Shown: positions 45,542 through 55,476 of the stretch, piece after piece
Layout of the letters: the number at the start of each line of letters is the position of its first letter
Position numbering within the stretch: the first letter of the stretch is position 1
Program-made: the position numbers and the translations under genes
Source of the DNA: Burkholderia gladioli
Lineage (GTDB): Bacteria > Pseudomonadota > Gammaproteobacteria > Burkholderiales > Burkholderiaceae
Direction of reading: 5' to 3'
Length of the DNA: 64,000 nt
NCBI RefSeq assembly: GCF_000959725.1
Contig: NZ_CP009323.1
Location: 2,232,001 to 2,296,000, forward strand
The notes under the pieces: generated by a model
Database searches by the model: none
The model's input: only the letters and a program-made list of their open reading frames with translations
What the model was told of the DNA's origin: nothing

Positions 45542-48500
45542 ATGAACGGAAAGATTGCAATTGTTGGGATCGCATGCCGCTTTCCCGGGGGCGTCAATAA
45601 TCCGGAAGCACTCTGGCGCCTGCTGCGCGACGAGCGCGATGCCGTCACGCAGATTCCGGCCGGGCGCTTCGGCACGGAGTTCCACCAGCATCCCTCCAAG
45701 CGCGAGCCCGGCAAGAGCTACACGTTCGCGGCCGGCGTGCTGGACGACATCGCGGGATTCGATGCGGCATTTTTCGGCATCTCGCCGCGCGAGGCGGCGC
45801 AGATGGACCCGCAGCAGCGCCTGCTGCTCGAACTCGCCTGGGAGGCGTTCGAGGATGCCGGCCTGCGTCCGCTCGACATGCGCGGCCGCGATTGCGGCGT
45901 GTTCGTCGGCGTGGCGAGCCCCGACTACGGCAATCGCAGCATGGACGACCTGAATTCGGTCGATCCGTACTCGGCCACCGGCAATACCCTCAGCATCGCC
46001 TCCAACCGCGTGTCCTACCTGTTCGACCTGCGCGGCCCGAGCCTGTCGGTCGACACGGCCTGCTCGTCCTCGCTGGTCGCGCTGCACCAGGCGGTGCAGG
46101 CGCTGCGCTCGGGTGAAACCGACATGGCGCTGGCCGGCGGCGTGAACCTGCTGATGCACCCGTTCGGCTTCGTCAGCTTCTCGAAGGCCTCGATGCTGTC
46201 GCCGCGCGGCCGCTGCCGCGCCTTCGACGCCAGCGGCGACGGCTACGTGCGCGCCGAGGGCGGCGCCTTCGTGTTGCTCAAGCCGCTCGAGCGCGCGCTG
46301 GCGGACGGCGACACGATCCACGCCGTGATCGCCGGCTCGGGCGTCAATTCCGACGGCTACACGCAAGGCGGCATCAGCGTGCCGGGCGCGGCCACCCAGG
46401 CCGAGCTGCTGCGCAGCGTCTATGCGCGCGCCGGCGTCGATCCGCGGGCGGTGTCCTATCTCGAGGCGCACGGCACCGGCACGGCGGTGGGCGACCCGAT
46501 CGAGGCGCGCGCGCTGATCGAGGTGATGTCGGCCGGACGTCCTGCCGACAAGCCGCTCCTGATCGGCTCGATCAAGACCAATATCGGCCACCTGGAAACC
46601 GCCTCGGGCATGGCCGGGCTGCTGAAGGCCGTGCTGTGCCTGAAGCACCGCGCGGTGCCGCGCTCGCTGCACTTCCAGACGCCCAATCCCGCCATCGATT
46701 TCGCGGGCGGCCGGCTGCGCGTGGTCGAGCGCTACACCGCGCTCGACGGCGAGCACGAGGATGCGCCGCTCACGGTCGGCATCAACTCCTTCGGTTTCGG
46801 CGGCACCAATGCCCACGTGGTGCTGAGCTCGGCGCCCGCTGGAGCCGACATGCCGCGGGCCGCGGCCGTCGCGGCGGCGCCGGTTGCGCGCCTGTCGCCG
46901 CTGGTGCTGACGGTGCGCTCGCCGCAGGCCTTCGGCGCGCTGGCCGCGCGCTACCTGGCGGTGCTCGAGGGCGGTGCCGACTGGCAGTCGGTCGCGGCCA
47001 CCGCCGCGCGGCGGCGCCAGTGGTTCTCCCATCGCCTGGTGATCGCACCGGCCTCGGTCGAGGAGGGGCGCGCCGCGCTCGCGGCGCTGGCCGCCGACGC
47101 CACCGCGTCTCCCGCCGGCGTGGTGCGCGGCGAAGCGCCGGCCGAGCCGGGCCGGGTGGCCTTGGTCTACTCGGGCAACGGCTGCCAATGGGCCGGCATG
47201 GGCCGCCAGCTCTATGAGGAATCGCCGCTGTTCCGCGCCGCGCTTGACGAGGTCGATGCGCTCTGGCGCGCCGACGGCAGCGCCTCGCTGATCGAGGCGA
47301 TGCGCGTCGGCGTCGACGAAACCTGGCTGGCCGCCACCGAAAACGCCCAACCGCTGCTGTTCGCGATCCAGGTGGGCCTCACGCGCGTGTTGGCATCGCG
47401 CGGCATCCTGCACGACCTGACGATCGGCCACAGCGTCGGCGAGGTCGCGGCAGCCTGGGCCGCGAAGATCCTCACGCTGGCCGATGCGGTGAGCGTGATC
47501 AAGATTCGCAGCCGCGCCCAGGGCACCACCCGCAGCACTGGCCGGATGGCCGCGGTGGGACTGAGCGAGGCCGCCGCCAACGAAGCCATCGCGCGGCTCG
47601 GCCTCGCCGGCCTGGTCGAGGTGGCCGGCATCAACAGCGCCGAGGCGGTCACGCTGGCGGGTACCCTGCAGGGCCTGCAGGCGATCGAGGCGGCCCAGCG
47701 CGACAGCGGGCGCTTCTACCAGCTGCTCGATCTCGACTATGCCTTCCACAGCCGCCAGATGAACAGCATCGAGCCGCTGGTGCTGACGGAACTGGCCGGG
47801 CTCGCGCCGGCGTCCGGCGACGGCAGCTTCGTGTCGACCGTGACGGGCGCCAGGCTCGACGGCACCGCGCTCGACGCGCGCTACTGGTGGCGCAACATCC
47901 GCGAGCCGGTGCGTTTCGGCGACGGCATCGCGAGCCTGATCGCCGACGGCGCGCGGGTCTTCATCGAGGTGGCGCCGCATTCGATCCTGCGCAGCTACAT
48001 GAAGCACGGGCTGGCCGCCGCGCAGGCGCAGGGCGCGGTGCTGCCCACGCTCAAGCGCCAGCAGGGCGGCGTGGCCACGCTCGACGGCGCGATCCTGTCG
48101 GCCGTCGCGCATGGCGCGAACGTCGATCTCGACCGCTTCGTGCCCGCGGCCCCGGCCGTGGCGCTGCCGACCTATCCATGGCAGCACGAGCATCATTGGC
48201 TGGCGTCGAGCGTCGAGGGCTACAACCTCGTCAATCGCCGCCGCGAGCATCCGCTGCTCGGCTACCGGCTGCACGAGCACGCCTTCGGCTGGGAGAACCA
48301 GCTCGACCCGGCCAAGCTGCCGCTGCTCGCCGACCACGTGGTGGACGGCGGCGTCGCCTTCCCCGGCGCGGGTTACGTCGAGATGGCGCTGGCCGCCGCG
48401 CGCGTCTACCTCGAAACGCACGAGGCGGCGCTCGAGAATCTCGAGATCCGCGCGCCGGTGGTGTTCCAGCCGCAGCAGGCCAAGCTGTTTCGCCTGCGCA

Positions 48501-51500
48501 TCGATCCCGAGACCTCGGTGTTCCAGATCGAGACGCGCGACCGGATGAGCGACATGCCCTGGACGCTGAACGTGACGGGCCGCCTGCTGGCGAGCGGCAC
48601 CACCCTCGACGCGAACTCGGTGGTGCCGAGCGCGACGCTGCATGCGCTGCGCGCGCAGCCGGCGCTCGACGGCGCGGCGCTGTACCAGAGCACGGCGGCG
48701 ATCGGCCTCGAATACGGCCCGGCCTTCCGCTGGGTGCGCAAGGTGAGGGTGGCCGGCGAGACCGCGCTGGCCGAGCTGGCCGCACCCGCCGAGGCTGGCG
48801 ACGCGGCCGCGCTGGCGGCCTGGCGCCTGCATCCGGCGCTGATGGACAGCGGCTTCCATCCGCTTTTCGTGCTGCTTGGCGGCGTGGCCGGCGACGGCGA
48901 TCGCGCCGCCTACGTGCCGGTGCAGATCGGCCGGGTCGACTACCTGCGCGGCGACGCGATCGACCGCGTGCTGGTGCGCATCGAGCGCCGCAGCCCGCAC
49001 TCGGTGGTGGCCTCGTTCGATTTCCTCGATGCGCACGGCAGCGTTACCGCGCGTCTGGCGGCCTGTCGCTTCCGCCGCATCGACCTGCTCGGCCGCCATC
49101 ATGTGCCCTCGCGCTTCGTCTATGCGCTCGAACACCGGCCGCTGCCCGGCGAGACCAGCGCCGCGGCGCTGCCTGCGCCGGCGGAACTGCTGCGTGAGGC
49201 GGTGGCGAGGGCCGCGACGCACGAGGACGGCGCGCGCCGCGGCAAGCACCTGACCGAAATGCTGCCGCTGCTCGACGTGCTGGCCAGCCTCTACGCGCTG
49301 CGCGCGCTGGAGGCGATCGACGCGTTCGCGACGCCGGCGCTGCCGACCCATCCGCAGGCGGCGCTGATCGCGCGCCTGGCCGAAATGATCATCGAGGACG
49401 GCCTGGCGCATCGCGACGGCGAACGCCTGGTGCGCGACGACCAGGCCTGCGCGGCGCTGCCGCCGCTCGACGAGCTCTGGCGCGGCCTGCTGGCCGAATC
49501 GCCGCATCACGTCGCCGAGCTGACCCTGCTCGCGCATTGCGGCGCGGCCCTGCCGCGCGTGCTCAAGGGCGAGATCGAGGCCTCCCGTGTGCTGTCGCCG
49601 ACTGGCAAGAGCCTGGTCGAGCAATTCTTTGACGCCTCGCCGAGCTGGGAGCACCTGCATGCGGTGATGGCCGGCTGCGCGGCGGCGGCCGTCGACGGCT
49701 GGTCCGCTCCGCGCCGGCTGCGCCTGCTGGAGATCGAATCCACCCGCGGCGACATGCTGCGGCCGCTGACGATGCGCCTGCCGGCCGATCGTTGCGAGCG
49801 CACCATCGTCGGCACCCCTGAGCAACTGGCGGCGTTCGATGCCGATGCGATGCCGGCGGTCTCGACGGTCGTGCAGCTGCCCGGCGAGCGCTTCGCGCTG
49901 AAGGCCGAGCCCGACGAACTCTACGACCTGGTGCTGGTGGATCGCGCCCTGGCCGGGCGCAGCGATCCGGCCGACGTGCTGGCCTCGATCGGTGCCTGGG
50001 TGGCGCCGGGCGGGCTGGTGGTGCTGGCCGAGGCGCGCCACAACCGTTTCGCCGACATCGTGTTCGGCCTGCAGTCGGCCGACGGCCGCACCGCCTCGCT
50101 GACACCGGCCGAGCTGGGCGCGCTCTGCGAGCGCGCGGGCCTGGTCGAGGTGGTGCGCCACGCCGAGCAGGACCTGGAACTGGAGGGCACGCCGAGCCTG
50201 GTGCTGGCGCGCCGTCCCGTTGCCGAGGCGGCGGCCGAGGCCGACGACGACAGCCTCGACGCGCTAGAACGTGCCGAGCAGTGGGTGGTGGTCACGGCCG
50301 GCGACGATGCCGAGCCGATCGGCACCGCCCTGGCCGACGCGCTCGCGCACGCGGGCCATGTGGTCGAGGTGGTCGATGCGCGGCGCAGTGCCGAATTCAT
50401 CGCCACCATGCCGGCCACCGACGCGACTCACCTGGTGTTCTGCGCGCCCGCCGCGCGCTTCGACGAGGATGCGCCGGCCGAGCAACTGATGCAGGCGCAG
50501 GCCTCGGGTGCGATCGCCCTGGCGGCCCTGGTGCGCGCGCTCGACGCCGAGCATCGCGCGGCCGGCGTGCGCCTGTCGGTAGTGACGCGCGGCGCGGCCC
50601 CGTTCGAGGATGCCGCGCCGCAGGCGCCGGCCCACGCCACCCTATGGGGGCTGGGCCGCGTGCTGGCCAACGAGCATCCCGAGCTCGGCTGCCGGTTGAT
50701 CGATCTCGATCCGGCGTGCGGCGTCGAGCCGGCGCGGCTCGCGCGCGAACTGCTGGTCGACGTGGCCGAGGAGGAGGTCCTGCTGCGGGCCGATGCGCGC
50801 CTCGTGCCGCGCATGCTGAGCGCCGAGCGCGCGGCCGCGCGCCGGCCGGCGGCGGCCCAGGTACCCGCCGTGCTGGCCTTCGAGGCGCCGGGGTCGTTGC
50901 GCAACCTCGAATGGTTCGCGCAGGCGCCGCGCACGCTCGGCGAGCACGAGGTCGAGATCGAGCCGGTCGCCACCGGCCTCAATTTCCGCGACGTGATGTA
51001 CGCCATGGGCCTGCTCTCCGACGAGGCGGTCGAGAACGGCTTCGCCGGCGCCACCATCGGCATGGAGTTGGCCGGGCGCGTGCTGCGCGTCGGCCGCGAG
51101 GTGAGCGGCTTCGCGCCGGGCGACGCGGTGCTCGGTTTCGCGCCGGCCAGCTTCGCCACGCGCGTGGTGACGCGCGCCGACGCGATCGCCGCCAAGCCGG
51201 CGCGCCTCAGCTTCGAGGAAGCCGCTACGATCCCCACCACCTTCTTCACCGCCTGGTACGCGCTGGTCGAGCTGGCGCGCCTGCGCCGCGGCGAGCGGGT
51301 GCTGATCCACGGCGGCGCGGGCGGCGTCGGCATCGCGGCGATCCAGATCGCGCGCCACTTCGGCGCCGAGGTGTTCGCCACCGCGGGCAGCGACGAGAAG
51401 CGCGAATTCGTGCGCCTGCTCGGCGCCGACCACGTGCTCGATTCGCGCGGCCTGGCCTTCGCCGACCAGGTCCGCGCCCTCACGCGCGGGCAGGGCGTCG

Positions 51501-53194
51501 ACATCGTGCTCAATTCGCTGGCCGGCGAGGCGATGGTGCGCAGCATCGACACGCTGCGCCCGTTCGGCCGCTTCCTCGAACTCGGCAAGCGCGATTTCTA
51601 CGAGAACAGCCATATCGGGCTGCGTCCGTTCCGCAACAACATCAGCTACTTCGGCATCGATGCCGACCAGCTGATGGGCGTGCTGCCCGAGCTGACCGCG
51701 CGCCTGTTCGGCGAGGTCATGCAGCTGTTCGCCGACGGCACGCTGCATCCGCTGCCGTATCGCGCGTTCCCGGCCGAACGCGCCGAGGATGCCTTCCGCT
51801 ACATGCAGCAGGCGCGCCAGATCGGCAAGGTGCTGGTCACCTATGCGCTGGGCACGCCGGCGCCCACCCATGGCCTGGCCGAGGCGCCGCGGCTCGCGCT
51901 CGATGCGGGCGCGGCCTATCTCGTGATCGGCGGCACCGGCGGGCTCGGTTTCGCCACCGCGCGCCGGCTGGTCGAGCGCGGCGCCCGCCACCTGAGCCTG
52001 GCCAGCCGCGGCGGCGTGCTGGGCGAGGCCGCCGCGGCCGAGGTCGCGCGCTGGCGCGACACGCTCGGCGTGACGGTCGAGGTGGCCGCCTGCGACGTGG
52101 GCGATGCGCGGGCAGTGACGGCGCTGGTCGAGCGGATCGTCGCGCGCGGCACGCCGCTCAAGGGCGTGCTGCACTCGGCGATGCAGATCGACGACGGCCT
52201 GGTGCGCAATCTCGACGACGCGCGTTTCGCGGCCGTGCTGGCGCCCAAGGTGGCGGGCGCCTGGAACCTGCATCGCGCCACGCGCGGCATGGCGCTCGAC
52301 TGGTTCGTGCTCTATTCCTCGGCCACCACCTACCTCGGCAATCCGGGGCAGGCCAGCTACGTGGCCGCCAACAGCTTCCTCGAGGCGCTGGTCGCGCATC
52401 GCCGCGCGGCCGGGCTGCCGGCCAGCTTCATGGCCTGGGGGCCGCTCGAGGACGTCGGTTTCCTGGCGCGCCACGACGGCACGCGCGAGGCGCTGCAGGC
52501 GCGCATCGGCGGCGCGGCGATCCGCTCGGCCGAGGCGCTCGACGCGCTCGAACGCGTGCTGCTCGAGGGCGGCGCCGGCGAGGCGGTGGTGCGGATCGAC
52601 TGGCAGGCGCTGTCGCGCGGCATGCCGGCGGCCGGCGCGCGCCGTTATGCGCAGATGCAGACGCGCGCCGGCAGCGATGCCTCGCGCGATGGCGGCGACA
52701 AGCTGCGTGGCCAGGTCGCCGCGCTGCCGCGCGAGGAGGCGGTGGCCCTGGTGTCCGAATCGCTGCGCGCCCAGATCGCGCGGATCCTGCACATGACGGC
52801 CGATCGCATCGCGCTCGACAAGTCGGTGCTCGAGATGGGCATGGATTCGCTGATGGGCATGGAGCTCGGCCTCGCGGTCGAGGAGGTGTTCGAGGTGAAG
52901 CTGTCGGTGATGGCGATCGCCGACGGCGCGACCGTGCAGTCGCTGGCGGGCCGCATCGTCGATTCGATCGCGGCCGCCGAGGTCAATACGGGTTCGGGCG
53001 GCGAGCGCGACGAGGTCGCCGCGCTGGCTGCCCGGCACGGACTCGACAGCGAGGCGAAGGCGGTGCTCAAGGTGGCCGCCAACGATCCGGCCGTCGAGGC
53101 GGTGGCCGCGGCGGAACAGGTCGCCGCGCAAGCAGCGCAGGGCGCCACGACCGAGCACAAGGGCAAGCTGGTCCGGCTCGGGGTCGTGCAATGA
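45542..53194 (+). CDS. wcbR: Type I highly reducing polyketide synthase WcbR
   Basis: This 2550-residue multidomain synthase has KS (about 1-425; C174 in DTACSSS, H310, H350), AT (about 540-850; S631 in GHSVGEV), DH (about 895-1180; H932 in LADHVVDGG, D1102) and a degenerate methyltransferase-like stretch (about 1340-1560). It continues with ER (about 1780-2090; HGGAGGVG from 1923), KR (about 2125-2300; GGTGGLG, Y2273) and ACP (about 2400-2475; S2436 in MGMDSLMG). There is no thioesterase, so the fully reduced acyl chain must be taken from the ACP by another enzyme. It overlaps the next gene by ATGA. Confidence 0.95.
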   Translation: MNGKIAIVGIACRFPGGVNNPEALWRLLRDERDAVTQIPAGRFGTEFHQHPSKREPGKSYTFAAGVLDDIAGFDAAFFGISPREAAQMDPQQRLLLELAWEAFEDAGLRPLDMRGRDCGVFVGVASPDYGNRSMDDLNSVDPYSATGNTLSIASNRVSYLFDLRGPSLSVDTACSSSLVALHQAVQALRSGETDMALAGGVNLLMHPFGFVSFSKASMLSPRGRCRAFDASGDGYVRAEGGAFVLLKPLERALADGDTIHAVIAGSGVNSDGYTQGGISVPGAATQAELLRSVYARAGVDPRAVSYLEAHGTGTAVGDPIEARALIEVMSAGRPADKPLLIGSIKTNIGHLETASGMAGLLKAVLCLKHRAVPRSLHFQTPNPAIDFAGGRLRVVERYTALDGEHEDAPLTVGINSFGFGGTNAHVVLSSAPAGADMPRAAAVAAAPVARLSPLVLTVRSPQAFGALAARYLAVLEGGADWQSVAATAARRRQWFSHRLVIAPASVEEGRAALAALAADATASPAGVVRGEAPAEPGRVALVYSGNGCQWAGMGRQLYEESPLFRAALDEVDALWRADGSASLIEAMRVGVDETWLAATENAQPLLFAIQVGLTRVLASRGILHDLTIGHSVGEVAAAWAAKILTLADAVSVIKIRSRAQGTTRSTGRMAAVGLSEAAANEAIARLGLAGLVEVAGINSAEAVTLAGTLQGLQAIEAAQRDSGRFYQLLDLDYAFHSRQMNSIEPLVLTELAGLAPASGDGSFVSTVTGARLDGTALDARYWWRNIREPVRFGDGIASLIADGARVFIEVAPHSILRSYMKHGLAAAQAQGAVLPTLKRQQGGVATLDGAILSAVAHGANVDLDRFVPAAPAVALPTYPWQHEHHWLASSVEGYNLVNRRREHPLLGYRLHEHAFGWENQLDPAKLPLLADHVVDGGVAFPGAGYVEMALAAARVYLETHEAALENLEIRAPVVFQPQQAKLFRLRIDPETSVFQIETRDRMSDMPWTLNVTGRLLASGTTLDANSVVPSATLHALRAQPALDGAALYQSTAAIGLEYGPAFRWVRKVRVAGETALAELAAPAEAGDAAALAAWRLHPALMDSGFHPLFVLLGGVAGDGDRAAYVPVQIGRVDYLRGDAIDRVLVRIERRSPHSVVASFDFLDAHGSVTARLAACRFRRIDLLGRHHVPSRFVYALEHRPLPGETSAAALPAPAELLREAVARAATHEDGARRGKHLTEMLPLLDVLASLYALRALEAIDAFATPALPTHPQAALIARLAEMIIEDGLAHRDGERLVRDDQACAALPPLDELWRGLLAESPHHVAELTLLAHCGAALPRVLKGEIEASRVLSPTGKSLVEQFFDASPSWEHLHAVMAGCAAAAVDGWSAPRRLRLLEIESTRGDMLRPLTMRLPADRCERTIVGTPEQLAAFDADAMPAVSTVVQLPGERFALKAEPDELYDLVLVDRALAGRSDPADVLASIGAWVAPGGLVVLAEARHNRFADIVFGLQSADGRTASLTPAELGALCERAGLVEVVRHAEQDLELEGTPSLVLARRPVAEAAAEADDDSLDALERAEQWVVVTAGDDAEPIGTALADALAHAGHVVEVVDARRSAEFIATMPATDATHLVFCAPAARFDEDAPAEQLMQAQASGAIALAALVRALDAEHRAAGVRLSVVTRGAAPFEDAAPQAPAHATLWGLGRVLANEHPELGCRLIDLDPACGVEPARLARELLVDVAEEEVLLRADARLVPRMLSAERAAARRPAAAQVPAVLAFEAPGSLRNLEWFAQAPRTLGEHEVEIEPVATGLNFRDVMYAMGLLSDEAVENGFAGATIGMELAGRVLRVGREVSGFAPGDAVLGFAPASFATRVVTRADAIAAKPARLSFEEAATIPTTFFTAWYALVELARLRRGERVLIHGGAGGVGIAAIQIARHFGAEVFATAGSDEKREFVRLLGADHVLDSRGLAFADQVRALTRGQGVDIVLNSLAGEAMVRSIDTLRPFGRFLELGKRDFYENSHIGLRPFRNNISYFGIDADQLMGVLPELTARLFGEVMQLFADGTLHPLPYRAFPAERAEDAFRYMQQARQIGKVLVTYALGTPAPTHGLAEAPRLALDAGAAYLVIGGTGGLGFATARRLVERGARHLSLASRGGVLGEAAAAEVARWRDTLGVTVEVAACDVGDARAVTALVERIVARGTPLKGVLHSAMQIDDGLVRNLDDARFAAVLAPKVAGAWNLHRATRGMALDWFVLYSSATTYLGNPGQASYVAANSFLEALVAHRRAAGLPASFMAWGPLEDVGFLARHDGTREALQARIGGAAIRSAEALDALERVLLEGGAGEAVVRIDWQALSRGMPAAGARRYAQMQTRAGSDASRDGGDKLRGQVAALPREEAVALVSESLRAQIARILHMTADRIALDKSVLEMGMDSLMGMELGLAVEEVFEVKLSVMAIADGATVQSLAGRIVDSIAAAEVNTGSGGERDEVAALAARHGLDSEAKAVLKVAANDPAVEAVAAAEQVAAQAAQGATTEHKGKLVRLGVVQ

Positions 53195-54111
53195 CGGCGG
53201 CGCCGGACGGCTGGCAGGCCAGCGAGGGCACGCTCGCCGCCGAACTGGCGCTTGACGGCCACGGGCTGCATACCGGCCGGCGCGTGCGGGTGCGGATCCT
53301 GCCTGCCCAGGGCGATACGCCGGCCACGCGCGGCATCCGCTTCCGGCGTCTCGAAGGCGGCCGCGAGCTGGCCAGCTTCGGCGTCGATCCGGCGCTGCGT
53401 CGCGCGCAGCCGCTCTGCACCATGCTGCTGCATCCCGATGGCGTGGGCGTGCGCACCGTCGAGCACCTGCTCGCCGCGCTGCTGGCCAGCGAGATCGACC
53501 ATGCCCTGGTCGAGCTCGACGCCGAGGAGATCCCGATCCTGGACGGCAGCGCGAGCCCCTGGCTGGCGGCGATCCGCGCCTGCGGGCGCCGCGCGCTGGC
53601 GGCGCCCAAGCGCTTCATCCACGTGCTGCGGCCGCTGACGGTGGCCGATGGCGAGGGCGGCGCGCGTCGCGAGATGCGCATCGAGCCGGCGCCGCGCTAC
53701 GAGCTGAGCGTGCGCAACGACCTGAAGGGCTTCGGCGAGATGCACTGGAGCGGCGCGATCACGCCCGCGGCCTTCGCGGCCGAGATCGCGCCCTCGCGTT
53801 CGTATGGACGCGTCAAGTGGGCGGTGCCGGCGATCCTCGCCGGCTACCTGCGCGGCGTGCCGATCCTGCGCGGCGCGCGGCCCTCGTGCACCGCCTCGAT
53901 CGTCGGCAGCCGCGTGCTGGGCGGCCTGCGCGTGCCCGACGAGTTCGTGCGCCACCGCGTGCTCGACCTGGTCGGCGACCTCGCCATGGCCGGCGCGCCG
54001 CTGCTGGCGCGCGTCACGGCGTTGCGGCCCAGCCACGAAATGAACTTCCGGCTGGTCGACGCGCTGCTGTCGACGCCGGATGCCTGGGAATGGGTCGAGC
54101 TCAGGGCGTAA
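53191..54111 (+). CDS. wcbS: LpxC paralogue in the capsule operon (UDP-3-O-acyl-GlcNAc deacetylase-like)
   Basis: This 306-residue protein of the LpxC family has its zinc residues conserved: E91/H92 in RTVEHLLAALLA, H255 and D259 in EFVRHRVLDLVGD, and the catalytic-base region H282 in PSHEMNF. ILDGSASPW and SRSYG are also recognisable. The usual Lys next to the zinc His is Arg (RHR). Every Burkholderia is expected to have a canonical lpxC in the cell-division cluster, so this is a second copy recruited to the capsule operon. Its ATG overlaps the PKS stop. An amide hydrolase acting on a capsule lipid is my inference. Confidence 0.88.
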   Translation: MTAAPDGWQASEGTLAAELALDGHGLHTGRRVRVRILPAQGDTPATRGIRFRRLEGGRELASFGVDPALRRAQPLCTMLLHPDGVGVRTVEHLLAALLASEIDHALVELDAEEIPILDGSASPWLAAIRACGRRALAAPKRFIHVLRPLTVADGEGGARREMRIEPAPRYELSVRNDLKGFGEMHWSGAITPAAFAAEIAPSRSYGRVKWAVPAILAGYLRGVPILRGARPSCTASIVGSRVLGGLRVPDEFVRHRVLDLVGDLAMAGAPLLARVTALRPSHEMNFRLVDALLSTPDAWEWVELRA

Positions 54112-54151
54112 CATAACGAGCTTGACCAAGCACAGACGGGCGAACGAATCG

Positions 54152-55468
54152 ATGGGATTGGGAGATCATCTCCGGCAGCAACTGGCTGCGAAGGCGCTCA
54201 AGCGCCAACTGGAGCGCGTCACCGAAGGCGGCGCGGCCGCCATGCCGGTGCCGGCCTCGACGGCGCACGCGTCGCCGCGCAGCCGTTTCGAATCGATGCC
54301 GCAGTACCAGCAGGTGCGGATCATGCACGAGATGGGCGAGAAGCTCGGCGTCGAATCGCCGTTCTTCCGCGTCCATGAGGGGCTGGCCGGCGCCACCACC
54401 ACCATCGGCGGGCGCGAGTACCTGAACTACGCGAACTACAACTACCTCGGCCTGGCGGGCGAGGCGAGCGTCTCGGCGCGCGCCAAGGAAGCGATCGACC
54501 GCTACGGCACCTCGGCCTCGGCCAGCCGCATGGTGGCGGGCGAGCGGCCCGTGCAGCGCGAGCTGGAGCAGGCGCTGGCCGGCTTCTACGAGACCGATGA
54601 CTGCGTGGTGTTCGTCAGCGGCCATGCCACCAACGTCACCGTGATCGGCTCGCTGTTCGGCGCCGGCGACCTGATCGTCCACGATTCGCTCGCGCACAAC
54701 AGCATCGTGCAGGGCGCGCAGTTGAGCGGCGCGAAGCGCCTGAGCTTCCCGCACAACGACTGGCGCGCGCTCGATGCGCTGCTGGCGCGCGTGCGCCACG
54801 AGTATCGCAACGTGCTGATCGCGATCGAGGGGCTCTACAGCATGGACGGCGACCTGCCCGAGCTGCCGAGGTTCGTCGAGATCCGCAATCGCCACGGCGC
54901 CTTCCTGCTGGTCGACGAGGCGCACTCGCTCGGCGTGCTCGGCGCGACCGGGCGCGGGATCCGCGAACACGCGGGCGTCGCGCCCGAGGACGTCGACCTC
55001 TGGATGGGCACGCTCTCCAAGACCCTGGCCGGCTGCGGCGGTTTCATCGCCGGCTGCCAGCCGCTGGTCGACATGCTGCGCCATCTCGCTCCCGGCTTTC
55101 TCTACAGCGTGGGCCTCGCGCCCGCGCTGGCGGCCGCCTCGCTGGCCGCGCTCGAGGTACTGCAGCGCGAGCCCGGGCGGGTCGCGCAATTGCGCGAGCG
55201 CGGCAAGCAGTTCCTCGACGAGGCCCGCGCGGCCAGTCTTGACACCGGCACCAGCGAGGGTTACGCGGTGGTGCCGGTGATCACCGGCAGCTCGCTGAAG
55301 GCGGCGCGCTGGGCCAACGCGCTGTTCGACGAGGGCATCAACGTGCAGCCGATCTTCTATCCGGCCGTCGAGGAGAAGGCCGCGCGGCTGCGCTTCTTCA
55401 TCTGCTCGACGCACGAGCCCGAGCAGATCACCCGCACCGTGGCCGCGCTGGCGCGGCTCGCGCGCTAG
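54152..55468 (+). CDS. wcbT: Alpha-oxoamine synthase WcbT (8-amino-7-oxononanoate/serine palmitoyltransferase family)
   Basis: This 438-residue PLP enzyme of fold type I has the tetrad of the alpha-oxoamine synthase family: NYNYLGLAG, SGHATNVTVIGSLFG, DEAHSLGVLGATGRGI (PLP-ring Asp and His) and the Schiff-base lysine K290 in GTLSKTLAG. It would condense an acyl thioester with an amino acid, losing CO2, to give an alpha-amino ketone. A non-conserved 70-residue N-terminus (about 1-75) is present, as in membrane-bound members. It lies downstream of a PKS with no thioesterase, so it probably releases that chain. Confidence 0.93.
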   Translation: MGLGDHLRQQLAAKALKRQLERVTEGGAAAMPVPASTAHASPRSRFESMPQYQQVRIMHEMGEKLGVESPFFRVHEGLAGATTTIGGREYLNYANYNYLGLAGEASVSARAKEAIDRYGTSASASRMVAGERPVQRELEQALAGFYETDDCVVFVSGHATNVTVIGSLFGAGDLIVHDSLAHNSIVQGAQLSGAKRLSFPHNDWRALDALLARVRHEYRNVLIAIEGLYSMDGDLPELPRFVEIRNRHGAFLLVDEAHSLGVLGATGRGIREHAGVAPEDVDLWMGTLSKTLAGCGGFIAGCQPLVDMLRHLAPGFLYSVGLAPALAAASLAALEVLQREPGRVAQLRERGKQFLDEARAASLDTGTSEGYAVVPVITGSSLKAARWANALFDEGINVQPIFYPAVEEKAARLRFFICSTHEPEQITRTVAALARLAR

Positions 55469-55476
55469 GCATCGCG

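Noticed and set aside
45392..50161. A very long leftward open frame (about 1589 codons) opposite the wcbR start
   Set aside because: Its translation is Arg/Gln/His/Ala-rich with no motifs, typical of the antisense frame of GC-rich coding DNA, while the plus frame shows a full set of PKS motifs.
50281..53190. Rightward frame that runs through the PKS and joins the LpxC-like gene
   Set aside because: It is Arg/Gly/Ala-rich low-complexity sequence in a shifted frame. The LpxC homology begins only at the ATG at 53191, which overlaps the PKS stop.
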